The position numbers were made by a program, and so were the translations under genes. A model generated the notes under the pieces. The model did not search any database. It worked only from the letters and a program-made list of their open reading frames with translations, and had not been told where the DNA came from. A stretch of 26,538 nucleotides of DNA from Crocosphaera sp038442745 (GTDB taxonomy: Bacteria > Cyanobacteriota > Cyanobacteriia > Cyanobacteriales > Microcystaceae): assembly GCF_038442745.1 (NCBI RefSeq), contig NZ_JARVCN010000341.1:1-26538 (forward strand), read 5' to 3'. Of the stretch, positions 14,023 through 21,343 are shown in pieces (position 1 is the stretch's first letter; each line of letters opens with the position of its first letter).

Positions 14023-15663
14023 TTAAATTGCTAATAAAGGAGCGGCATTAAGTAACTTTTGTGTATAGGGGTGTTGTGGATTTTCAAATATACTTTCAGT
14101 GTCTCCAATTTCTACAATTTTACCCTGATTCATAACCGCAATACGATTACAAAAAAACCGAGCCACCCAGAGGTCGTGGGTGATGAATAAATAGGTCAAA
14201 TCAAATTCATTTTTTAATTCACTCATTAACTCTAAAACTCTTCCTTGAACACTAGCATCTAACATACTAACTGGTTCATCACAAATTACTAATTTAGGTT
14301 TAGTAATTAATGCTCTAGCAATAGCAACTCTCTGTTGTTGCCCTCCTGATAATTCTTTGGGATAGCGGTTGTAATAGTCTTCAACTGGAGTTAATTTTAC
14401 CCGTTCTAACATTTCATAAACCTGTTTTTTAGCTTCATCTACACTAGCCAATTGATGTATAAATAACGGATCGGAGACACTTTGACCGATAGTCATTAAA
14501 GGATTTAAACAAGCGTTGGGATCTTGAAAAATCATCTGAACTTGACGACGTTTCAGGCGAATTTCTGATTCGGACAGTTTGGTTAAATCTTCGCCTAAAA
14601 AATTGATGTTTCCTGACGTGGCTTTTAATAACTGTAAAATAGTACGAGATAAGGTACTTTTTCCACAACCTGACTCACCCACTAAGCCTAAAATTTCTCC
14701 TGAATATAAATCAAAACTAACATCATCTACAGCTTTAATAACTTCTGTTTTTTTGGAAAAAACTTGCTGAATAAAATTCCCTTCTAATGTAAAGTATTGT
14801 TTTAAATTATTGACATTCAATATAGGTTCTTTGTTTATTTCTTCTCCCAATTTTTTGCTATCAACAGATTCATTTTCTTCTATTTGAACATGTAGTGCAG
14901 CCTTTAATAAAGACTTAGTGTAATCATGTTTTGGATGATGTAAAACATCAGATATTTCCCCTATTTCTACAATTTTACCTCCATTCATTACAGCTAAGCG
15001 ATCGCAATATTCTCCTACCATTGCTAAATCATGGGAAATTAGTAACAATCCCATTGCTTCTTCTTCACACAAACGGGTTAATTCTTGTAATATTTCGGCC
15101 GCTACAGTAACGTCTAAGGCAGTAGTTGGTTCATCAGCAATAATCATTTTTGGATCTAATAATAAGGCTAAAGCCATAGCAACCCTTTGCCTCATTCCAC
15201 CGCTAAATTCATGGGGATATTGTCCCCAACGATTAGAGGGAATTTTTACTTTTTCTAAAGTTTCAATAGCGATATTTTTGGCTTCTTTGTGGGATAATTT
15301 AGGACGGTGGGCTTGTAAGGTTTCTAAGCAATGTTCACCAATAGTCATCAAGGGGTCAAGACGAGTCATAGGATCTTGAAATACTAATCCTACTACCTCA
15401 CCCCGAAGCCTTCTCAAACCTTCAATATTTAACCCAAAAATAGATTCCCCTTGAAATTCGATTTTTCCGTCAATTTGAGTTAGTTTTGGTAGCAAATTCA
15501 TAGCAACCTTGCCAATTGTAGATTTACCACAACCTGATTCCCCCACTAAGCCTAGTTTTTCTCCTTTTTGCAGTGTGAATGAAACCTTATGGACTGCCCA
15601 AGTTTGACTTGAAGGATATTGGATAGATAAATTCTCAACTGAAAATAAAGGTTTATCTTTCAT
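14023..15663 (-). CDS. Oligopeptide-type ABC transporter ATP-binding protein, two fused ATPase domains
   Basis: A 546-residue protein with two complete ABC ATPase domains of the OppD and OppF type. Domain 1: Walker A GESGCGKST (41-49), signature FSGGMRQRV (153-161), Walker B MIIADEPT (173-180), switch His211. Domain 2: Walker A GESGCGKST (329-337), signature LSGGQQQR (438-445), Walker B VICDEP (459-464), switch His496. Each ends with the 'HPKHDYTKSLLKA' and 'HPYTQKLLNAAPL' motifs of the oligopeptide/dipeptide family. It should power uptake of peptides, glutathione or nickel-like substrates together with two permeases and a binding protein. None of these partners lies next to it, as is usual in cyanobacteria where the parts are scattered. 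The ATG at 15663 lacks a clear Shine-Dalgarno sequence. Substrate unknown. Confidence 0.93.
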   Translation of the reverse strand: MKDKPLFSVENLSIQYPSSQTWAVHKVSFTLQKGEKLGLVGESGCGKSTIGKVAMNLLPKLTQIDGKIEFQGESIFGLNIEGLRRLRGEVVGLVFQDPMTRLDPLMTIGEHCLETLQAHRPKLSHKEAKNIAIETLEKVKIPSNRWGQYPHEFSGGMRQRVAMALALLLDPKMIIADEPTTALDVTVAAEILQELTRLCEEEAMGLLLISHDLAMVGEYCDRLAVMNGGKIVEIGEISDVLHHPKHDYTKSLLKAALHVQIEENESVDSKKLGEEINKEPILNVNNLKQYFTLEGNFIQQVFSKKTEVIKAVDDVSFDLYSGEILGLVGESGCGKSTLSRTILQLLKATSGNINFLGEDLTKLSESEIRLKRRQVQMIFQDPNACLNPLMTIGQSVSDPLFIHQLASVDEAKKQVYEMLERVKLTPVEDYYNRYPKELSGGQQQRVAIARALITKPKLVICDEPVSMLDASVQGRVLELMSELKNEFDLTYLFITHDLWVARFFCNRIAVMNQGKIVEIGDTESIFENPQHPYTQKLLNAAPLLAI

Positions 15664-15714
15664 TACTTAAGTTTTTGGTGATTATATTAATACTCGATAC
15701 TATACCCTAGTCAG

Positions 15715-15738
15715 TTATCGATGAACAGCCATTGATAA
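15715..15738 (+). terminator. Hairpin with T-run on the plus strand
   Basis: TTATCGATG (15715-15723) pairs with CATTGATAA (15730-15738) over nine positions with one G-U pair that holds only in plus-strand RNA, around a six-base loop, and is followed by a T-rich tail (TTTTTCCCC). It would end plus-strand transcripts, yet both flanking genes lie on the minus strand, so it would act on antisense RNA. Confidence 0.35.
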
Positions 15739-15768
15739 TTTTTCCCCTACTACAATTGTTATAATTAA

Positions 15769-16257
15769 TTAAACTTGACTGGAATTTTGTAATTCTTGTA
15801 GTTTACCTAATACTTTTTCTGCATGATCTTTAACCCTAACTTTTGACCAAACATAAGTAATATTACCCTGGGGATTAATGATAAATGTAGAACGAACGAT
15901 TCCCATATATTCTTTTCCCATAAACTTTTTTAGACTCCAAATACCGTAAGCTTTGGCAACTTGATGATCTGGATCACAAAGTAATTCTATCAATAAATTA
16001 TGTTTCTCAATAAACTTACAGTGAGACTTTTCTGAATCAGGACTTATGCCCACAATTTTTGTAGAAAGCTTCTCAAATTCTGGGTTGAATCTGCTAAAAT
16101 CTTGAGCTTCTGTTGTGCAACCTGGGGTATTATCTTTTGGGTAGAAATATAAGATTAACCATTGACCAAAATTATCTTTTAAGGTGACTGATTTACCTTG
16201 GGGGTTATTGAGGGTAAAATCAGGTGCGCTTTGCCCAATTTCAAGTAAATTGCTCAT
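15769..16257 (-). CDS. bcp: Bcp/PrxQ-type peroxiredoxin
   Basis: A 162-residue thioredoxin-fold peroxidase that reduces hydrogen peroxide and organic peroxides with electrons from thioredoxin. The motif YFYPKDNTPGCTTEA (about 37-51) contains the peroxidatic Cys, with the catalytic Thr/Pro before it; the later 'FIINPQG' strand and a conserved Arg (STF region) are also present. In E. coli Bcp and plant PrxQ a resolving Cys lies five residues after the first; here that place is Gln (CTTEAQ), so the protein belongs to the variant without it. Other cysteines (in 'SHCKF' and 'LLCD') might take the role. An in-frame TTG at 16272 would extend it by five residues, but the ATG at 16257 fits the family start. 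It stands alone upstream of the ABC gene. Confidence 0.92.
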   Translation of the reverse strand: MSNLLEIGQSAPDFTLNNPQGKSVTLKDNFGQWLILYFYPKDNTPGCTTEAQDFSRFNPEFEKLSTKIVGISPDSEKSHCKFIEKHNLLIELLCDPDHQVAKAYGIWSLKKFMGKEYMGIVRSTFIINPQGNITYVWSKVRVKDHAEKVLGKLQELQNSSQV

Positions 16258-16396
16258 AATAAGTATAGACAAAAAAATTTAATGTAGGGAATAGCTATTG
16301 TGCAGGAGAAGCAAAGGAAAAAAGTCATTTATTGAGAATTGATAATTAATAGTTGAAAAATAACAATTAACTTGACAATTTTGCGTAATTATACTC

Positions 16397-16426
16397 CTGA
16401 CATATTCTGCTACGTTACTCTATTTT
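16397..16426 (+). promoter_or_regulatory. Possible promoter for the C39-like region
   Basis: CTGACA (16397-16402) and TATTTT (16421-16426) are spaced by 18 bp, 26 bp before the start of the collapsed paralogue at 16452. It could still drive the intact gene at 16687. Match to consensus is 5/6 and 4/6; no supporting data. Confidence 0.3.
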
Positions 16427-16451
16427 AGAGATAAATAAGGAAATTGACAAC

Positions 16452-16622
16452 ATGATAAATTTAATGATACTTAACTTCATCGGTTTAGTATTTAGTAGTT
16501 TTGTTGGGAACTATTTTTAACCACAATATCTCATCCTAGACAATGTACTAGATCAAAGTAAAGGAATTATTGTAAATAATCCTTTAATATAAAATCCACA
16601 AACAGAAGTTGAACTCGCTTAA
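16452..16622 (+). pseudogene. Collapsed paralogue of the downstream C39-like membrane protein
   Basis: One continuous reading frame of 57 codons, interrupted by stops at 16518-16520 and 16590-16592, resembles the two ends of the next gene's product. Its first 22 residues (MINLMILNFIGLVFSSFVGN...) line up with the first 22 of the neighbour (MIDLIMPSLIGFGLGGYLGN...), with 7 identities and mostly conservative changes. The part after the first stop (YLILDNVLDQSKGIIVNNPL) lines up with the neighbour's C-terminal VVLIDIDVKNEELILGNPL. The whole middle, including the catalytic Cys region, is missing. An AAGGAAA Shine-Dalgarno-like sequence is kept. I read this as a tandem duplicate reduced by a large internal deletion. 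The identity is modest, so a chance resemblance is not excluded. Confidence 0.5.
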
Positions 16623-16686
16623 ATATTATTGATTTAGTGAAGTTATCTTGCTTAATTAGTTACTTTATTATTTTGGAGAAATTGTT

Positions 16687-17538
16687 GTGATAGACTTAAT
16701 TATGCCTAGTTTGATTGGTTTTGGATTAGGTGGTTATTTAGGTAATGACTTAGCTAAAAAAGGAATTACCGCAGAAAATGCTTTAGAAAAACATCAACAA
16801 ACCGCAAGAATAGTTTTCATTGGTTTAGCGGGTATTCTAACAATCTTGATAATCATTGATCGTTCTAATATTGCTTACTATCTTCCTCAAGTTTTTCCTA
16901 ACATCCTTTCTCTTTATGTGCAAGCACTTTTTGACAATTTATTATTGTGCTTTGGATTTTTTATCTTTGGACTCTTATTTCTCTTAGAATTATCTGGATT
17001 TTCCTCGAAGAAAAGACGAAATCAATTATTACTTGGATTGGGAACTATTGCTTTCTGTTTATGTTTATTATTGTATTGGTTTTCTCCTATTGTTAATGAT
17101 GTAGGAGAATTCAAAATTGTTGATGGGGTTGTTATACAGTCAACCACTGTAACTTGTTCACCGGCAAGTATTGCAACCCTAGCAAGACTAAGTGGAAAAC
17201 ATCCAGAGATTAATGAAAAAGAAGTTACTAAACTTACTCAAACAAATCGTTTAGGAACTAATACATTAGCAGAACTTGCTACCATGAAAAAGCTAGGATT
17301 AAACCCAGAATATCGCCGTAATTTAACCTTAAAAGACTTAATTAATCGGAAACAACTAGCCTTACTTCATGTCAAACAGCGATGGTTAAGTCAGCAATTT
17401 CCTCACGCAGTTGTTTTAATAGATATTGACGTTAAAAATGAAGAATTAATTTTAGGGAATCCTCTTTTTGGTACAGAAGCTAAACCCTTCAGCGAGTTAA
17501 AAGGTTACTGGTTTGGTGAAGCAATTTTTATCAAGTAA
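16687..17538 (+). CDS. Membrane protein with C-terminal C39-like cysteine peptidase domain
   Basis: A 283-residue protein. The N-terminal half holds three or four membrane spans (about residues 42-58, 83-102, 115-134, and a weaker hydrophobic region at 1-20). Residues 145-283 form a papain-like C39 domain: Q151 and Cys157 in VIQSTTVTCSPASIATLA, a mid-domain GTNTLAELATM that resembles the 'GTS..GL..A' block, His240 in FPHAVVLIDID, and N258 in GNPLFG where C39 enzymes usually have Asp (DP). The usual CGPAA is CSPAS here. C39 domains cut leader peptides at double-Gly sites when fused to ABC exporters; this one is not fused to an ABC and its substrate is unknown. The GTG start at 16687 is supported by GGAG eight bases upstream. 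A decayed copy precedes it and a DUF6464 gene follows. Confidence 0.7.
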   Translation: MIDLIMPSLIGFGLGGYLGNDLAKKGITAENALEKHQQTARIVFIGLAGILTILIIIDRSNIAYYLPQVFPNILSLYVQALFDNLLLCFGFFIFGLLFLLELSGFSSKKRRNQLLLGLGTIAFCLCLLLYWFSPIVNDVGEFKIVDGVVIQSTTVTCSPASIATLARLSGKHPEINEKEVTKLTQTNRLGTNTLAELATMKKLGLNPEYRRNLTLKDLINRKQLALLHVKQRWLSQQFPHAVVLIDIDVKNEELILGNPLFGTEAKPFSELKGYWFGEAIFIK

Positions 17539-17691
17539 AATTAGTAAGAGGGATAATTTTCATGAGTTTTCCTTATTTCTTTTCCGAAGAATTTAAAACG
17601 AAATCAAAACTATTATCAAAGTTGTTGATTTTTGTGAAATTAAGCAAAAGTTGATTATAATATAGAGGTTAATATATGGGCTAAACTAATA

Positions 17692-18066
17692 ATGAATCAG
17701 GACTCTATTTTAACAGAAGTTATCTTAAGTCATAATAATAAATCTTTAGGGAAAATAAAACTAGACTGGAATCCAAAGAAAGGGGGTTCTATAGAATTAC
17801 AAGGAGAAACATACAACATATTAGAATATCATAATCATTATCACTATCAAGTAGGTGGTTATCAACTACAAAAAATTTCTATTTACGTGCAGAAGATATT
17901 GGAAATTCAGGAAAAAACTCTTGTAAATGGTCGTTGGATTTTAGGAGATTTTAATTGCCGTTTCAATGCTAACTCAGAGATCGTTACTTGTGCAGTTAAC
18001 CCGCAAGGAAACTGTAAAAATTGTCAGTTTTTTGAACCTAAACAAGATATAGAAATTAACAATTAA
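17692..18066 (+). CDS. DUF6464-family protein
   Basis: A 124-residue soluble protein. The N-terminal part is beta-rich and ends in an aromatic/His-rich stretch (YHNHYHYQVGGYQ, about 46-58). The C-terminal region has four cysteines, C89, C100, C108 and C111, in the pattern 'GDFNCRFNANSEIVTCAVNP.GNCKNC', which resembles the cyanobacterial DUF6464 signature as I recall it and could bind a metal such as zinc. Function is unknown. A TATAAT at 17656-17661 lies 31 bp before the ATG and may be its -10 box. The stop codon shares the bases TTAA with the stop of fmt on the opposite strand. Confidence 0.7.
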   Translation: MNQDSILTEVILSHNNKSLGKIKLDWNPKKGGSIELQGETYNILEYHNHYHYQVGGYQLQKISIYVQKILEIQEKTLVNGRWILGDFNCRFNANSEIVTCAVNPQGNCKNCQFFEPKQDIEINN

Positions 18067-19058
18067 GTGAGCATTTCTCCTATTTTCAGACGGGTTCCGT
18101 TGACTAAATCCCAACCTGATTGGGGACGTTTCCCAGATCGCTGAATTTCTAATAGTAATAGTAATCCTTCTCTGGTCTTAATTATTGGACCAAAGTTTTT
18201 AATTAAACTAACAACTTCTCCAGGTTTTCCTATGCTAGTATCTAAAGATTCTACCTGATTTATTAATCCCTGGTAGTTTTCAGCTAATACTTGTAAATAA
18301 TTCTCATCTATAGGAATAGTAGCTAATATTTTTAATTTATTATCTCGAAAAGAGGTAAAACAATTGGGATAAAATCCTCTAACTTGATTATGAATTGCGA
18401 TCGCAGACTTATTCCAGTCAATTATAAAATCATCTTTATCAATTAAAGAAGCATAAGTTGCTTCCTCGCTATTTTGAGGTATGGGTTGAAGTTGATCAAC
18501 TGCTAATTTTTCCAAAGTTTCAATCAATAAATCTGCTCCTTGATTAGCTAACTTTTCGGCAATTTGATGAGCATTGTCAAATAAGTTTATATCTGTATAA
18601 GCTTTTAATAACATATCTCCAGTATCCATACCTTCATCCATCAACATTGTAGTGATTCCTGTTTGATGATCGCCGTTATAAATACACCATTGAATGGGAG
18701 CAGCACCACGATATTGAGGTAAAATAGAACCGTGAACATTAATACATCCTAATTTGGGCATTTCCAATATTTCTGATGATAAAATCTGTCCATAGGCCAC
18801 AACGACAAATACATCAGCTTGAAGATTTTTTAGCTGAGAAAGTGTGTCTTGATCTTTCTTGATTCTTTTGGGTTGCCAAATAGGAATATCATGATCTAAA
18901 GCTGTCTTTTTCACTGCTGAAGGTACTAACTGTTTACCTCTTCCCCTTCTTTTGTCTGGTTGTGTTATTACTGCAATTACATTAAACTGAGAATTATCGA
19001 ATAATTTTTGTAACGTAGGTACGGCAAATTGTGGGGTTCCAAAAAAGACAACTTTCAT
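18063..19058 (-). CDS. fmt: Methionyl-tRNA formyltransferase
   Basis: This enzyme formylates the initiator Met-tRNA with 10-formyltetrahydrofolate. The 331-residue length is normal. The N-terminal Rossmann-like start MKVVFFGTPQFAVPTL, the RRGRGK loop (37-42) that contacts tRNA, the catalytic set N107, H109 and D145 in INVHGSILPQYRGAAPIQW and MDEGMDTGDML, and a C-terminal OB-like domain (about 205-331) are all present. These match E. coli N108, H110 and D146. The gene starts with ATG at 19058 and is divergent from the ABC ATPase gene. Its stop codon interlocks with that of the DUF6464 gene. Identification is secure. Confidence 0.97.
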   Translation of the reverse strand: MKVVFFGTPQFAVPTLQKLFDNSQFNVIAVITQPDKRRGRGKQLVPSAVKKTALDHDIPIWQPKRIKKDQDTLSQLKNLQADVFVVVAYGQILSSEILEMPKLGCINVHGSILPQYRGAAPIQWCIYNGDHQTGITTMLMDEGMDTGDMLLKAYTDINLFDNAHQIAEKLANQGADLLIETLEKLAVDQLQPIPQNSEEATYASLIDKDDFIIDWNKSAIAIHNQVRGFYPNCFTSFRDNKLKILATIPIDENYLQVLAENYQGLINQVESLDTSIGKPGEVVSLIKNFGPIIKTREGLLLLLEIQRSGKRPQSGWDLVNGTRLKIGEMLT

Positions 19059-19205
19059 AATCTTTTTTACTAAAGTTCTCTTATATTTTATAATAAAATT
19101 GGGGTAACTTAATCAGCTTTTTCCACTAGTTTATAAATATCTCTAATACTTTCGTTGATAATTGCTAGAATAAGTAAAGTTTTACAACCAAGGACAAAGC
19201 AAAAA

Positions 19206-19955
19206 ATGACCACAACATCCCTAGAAAAAGCTATCATTGCCCAAGATGTAGAGAAATGGTACGACAATAGCTTTCATGTTTTACGAGGAGTTAGTCTAAC
19301 TGTTTCTCAAGGAGAAGTGGTGGTTGTTATGGGTCCTTCTGGTTCAGGAAAATCTACTTTTATACGCACATTTAATGCTTTAGAACCCTATCAAAAAGGC
19401 AGTATAATTATCGATGGCATTCAACTATCCCACGATTTAAAAAACATCGAGGCTATTAGAAGAGAAGTAGGAATGGTATTCCAACAATTTAATTTATTCC
19501 CTCATTTAACCGTTCTTAATAATGTTACTTTAGCACCAATTTGGGTTAGACACTGGAAAAAAGAAAAAGCTGAAGCGAAAGCAATGCAACTCTTAGAAAA
19601 GGTGGGGATTTTGGAACAAGCAAATAAATATCCTAATCAACTATCCGGAGGGCAGCAACAACGGGTAGCTATTGCTCGCGCTTTGGCCATGGAACCAAAA
19701 ATTATGTTATTCGACGAACCAACCTCTGCTCTCGATCCTGAGATGATCAAAGAAGTTCTAGACACTATGCGTAGTTTAGCAGATGGGGGAATGACCATGA
19801 TATGTGTCACCCACGAGGTGGGTTTTGCTAGAGAAGTTGCCGATCGCGTGGTATTTATGGACGGGGGTAAAATAGTAGAAATAGCCACACCGGAAGACTT
19901 TTTTAATAATCCAAAAGAAGAGAGAAGTCAGAAATTTTTATCACAAATTTTGTAG
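19206..19955 (+). CDS. Polar amino acid ABC transporter ATP-binding protein (GlnQ type)
   Basis: From the ATG at 19206 the protein has 249 residues, a single ABC ATPase domain of the GlnQ/HisP/BztD group. Walker A GPSGSGKST (43-51), Q-loop Q93, 'NLFPHLTVLNNVTLAP' (96-111, typical of amino acid transporters), signature LSGGQ (146-150), Walker B IMLFDE (166-171) and switch His203 are intact. It drives uptake of Gln, Glu, Asp or His-like amino acids with a permease pair and a periplasmic binding protein that are not in this window. A longer frame begins with TTG at 19155; the ATG at 19206 is preferred because AAGGA lies about 11 nt upstream. It converges on rodA with a hairpin between. Confidence 0.93.
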   Translation: MTTTSLEKAIIAQDVEKWYDNSFHVLRGVSLTVSQGEVVVVMGPSGSGKSTFIRTFNALEPYQKGSIIIDGIQLSHDLKNIEAIRREVGMVFQQFNLFPHLTVLNNVTLAPIWVRHWKKEKAEAKAMQLLEKVGILEQANKYPNQLSGGQQQRVAIARALAMEPKIMLFDEPTSALDPEMIKEVLDTMRSLADGGMTMICVTHEVGFAREVADRVVFMDGGKIVEIATPEDFFNNPKEERSQKFLSQIL

Positions 19956-19974
19956 GGCAATCACAGTCAATTAT

Positions 19975-19995
19975 GATAACTAAACCAGTTATTTT
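19975..19995. terminator. Bidirectional hairpin between the ABC ATPase gene and rodA
   Basis: ATAACT (19976-19981) and AGTTAT (19987-19992) form a perfect stem around AAACC, with a further G-T pair, and continue into TTT on the plus strand. Its place 20 bp after one stop and about 10 bp from the other, between convergent genes, suits a shared weak terminator. Confidence 0.45.
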
Positions 19996-20003
19996 AAACT
20001 TAC

Positions 20004-21278
20004 TCAAAATCGTTTCTTTGGACGATAATTAGCTACAGATTCCGCCAAACCCAAAGCTATAAAATTAGTTAGTAAAGCCGAGCGTCCGTAACTTAACCAA
20101 GGTAAAGGAATACCTGTAATGGGTGCTAAACCCACTGTCATGCAAATATTGACAATAACCTGAAAAGCAATCATGGATAACATTCCAATAGCCAATAAAG
20201 AGCCAAAATTATCGTTAGCTTGACAAGCGATAATAACTAATCGGAAACAAATCAACCAAAAAGCTACTAAAACAGCAATAGAACCGATAAAACCAAACTC
20301 CTCACCAACCGCCGAAAAAATGAAATCAGTGTGTTGTTCAGGGATAAAATTCAACTGGGTTTGTGTGCCTTCAAATAGTCCCCGTCCCCACAATTCACCA
20401 GAACCAATGGCAATACGAGATTGAATCAACTGATAACCCCCACCCAAAGGATTTTTCTCAGGTTCCAAAAACAAAGTTAAGCGATCTTTTTGATAATCTT
20501 GTAGTAATCCCCAAAAAATGCCACTCAGTTTTCCTGCAGTAAGGTTTGCCGCCATAGCGAAGATGGTAGAAACAAAACGCAACGGTAAAGTAAACCAAGC
20601 TAATAATCCCATTAAGGCTGCCCATACAATCCACCCAGGAAACAGCACATTAAAGAGGATTGCTGAGGGTATAGGAGACAACATCAGAATTAGCCATCCA
20701 AGGGGCATATTAGCCCAGTAAAGCATCCCCAGGGTAATCGCTCCGAAAACTAACCCAGTTCCTAAGTCCGGTTGCAACATAATCAAGACCCAAGGAACTG
20801 CCGTTACCCCTAAAATACGTAGAACAGAAGGGATAGTCTGGGCATCTTTCTGGTGTAATAAAGCCGCTAAAGAAATAATTAAGCCAACCTTGGCAAATTC
20901 TGAGGGTTGAATGTTAAACGCCCCAATTCCGATCCAACTTTGCGCCCCGTTGGCAGCAACCCCAATGGCAATAACAGCAATGAGAGATATGTTGGTCATA
21001 GCGTAGATCAACCAGTGCCACTGCCTTAAACTTTCGCAACGAAAACGGGCTAAGAATAGAGCAATTGCTACTCCAATACCCCCAAATAGCCAATGTTGCC
21101 ACCAAGTAACAGAGGTTTCATGAAGTTCTGTGCTGCGAATCATCAGCCCTCCAACACAGGTTAGAGCAGTTACTAAACTTAACAGTAACCAGTCAACTTG
21201 GGGAAAAGAGGATAACCACAGAGGGGCTGCTAGTTTACGACTTCCTCGGTAAGTATATTTTGTCGCCCGTAACACCAT
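20004..21278 (-). CDS. rodA: Rod shape-determining SEDS protein RodA
   Basis: A 424-residue integral membrane glycosyltransferase of the SEDS family (RodA/FtsW/SpoVE), which polymerises lipid II with a partner class B PBP during cell-wall elongation. About ten hydrophobic spans are visible. Diagnostic segments are GAQSWIGIGAFNIQPSEFAK (about 109-128), MLQPDLGTGLVFG, and the long extracytoplasmic loop GRGLFEGTQTQLNFIPEQHTDFIFSAVGEEFGF, which carries the conserved acidic residues. The C-terminal 'GLAPITGIPLPWLSYGRSALLTNFIALGL' is typical of RodA. A good Shine-Dalgarno GAGGAG precedes the ATG at 21278. It starts 65 bp after the mrp stop on the same strand, so the two may share a transcript. FtsW is a less likely reading. 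Confidence 0.93.
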   Translation of the reverse strand: MVLRATKYTYRGSRKLAAPLWLSSFPQVDWLLLSLVTALTCVGGLMIRSTELHETSVTWWQHWLFGGIGVAIALFLARFRCESLRQWHWLIYAMTNISLIAVIAIGVAANGAQSWIGIGAFNIQPSEFAKVGLIISLAALLHQKDAQTIPSVLRILGVTAVPWVLIMLQPDLGTGLVFGAITLGMLYWANMPLGWLILMLSPIPSAILFNVLFPGWIVWAALMGLLAWFTLPLRFVSTIFAMAANLTAGKLSGIFWGLLQDYQKDRLTLFLEPEKNPLGGGYQLIQSRIAIGSGELWGRGLFEGTQTQLNFIPEQHTDFIFSAVGEEFGFIGSIAVLVAFWLICFRLVIIACQANDNFGSLLAIGMLSMIAFQVIVNICMTVGLAPITGIPLPWLSYGRSALLTNFIALGLAESVANYRPKKRF

Positions 21279-21343
21279 AATTAGGAAAACTCCTCACAAC
21301 ACACTCTTAAAACATTCATTGTTCTCTGTATCACCCATCGCTC

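Noticed and set aside
16320..16380. AT-rich imperfect inverted repeat downstream of the peroxiredoxin start
   Set aside because: Stem contains a mismatch and is nearly all A/T, so it cannot be told from chance; no MITE-like ends or target duplication seen.
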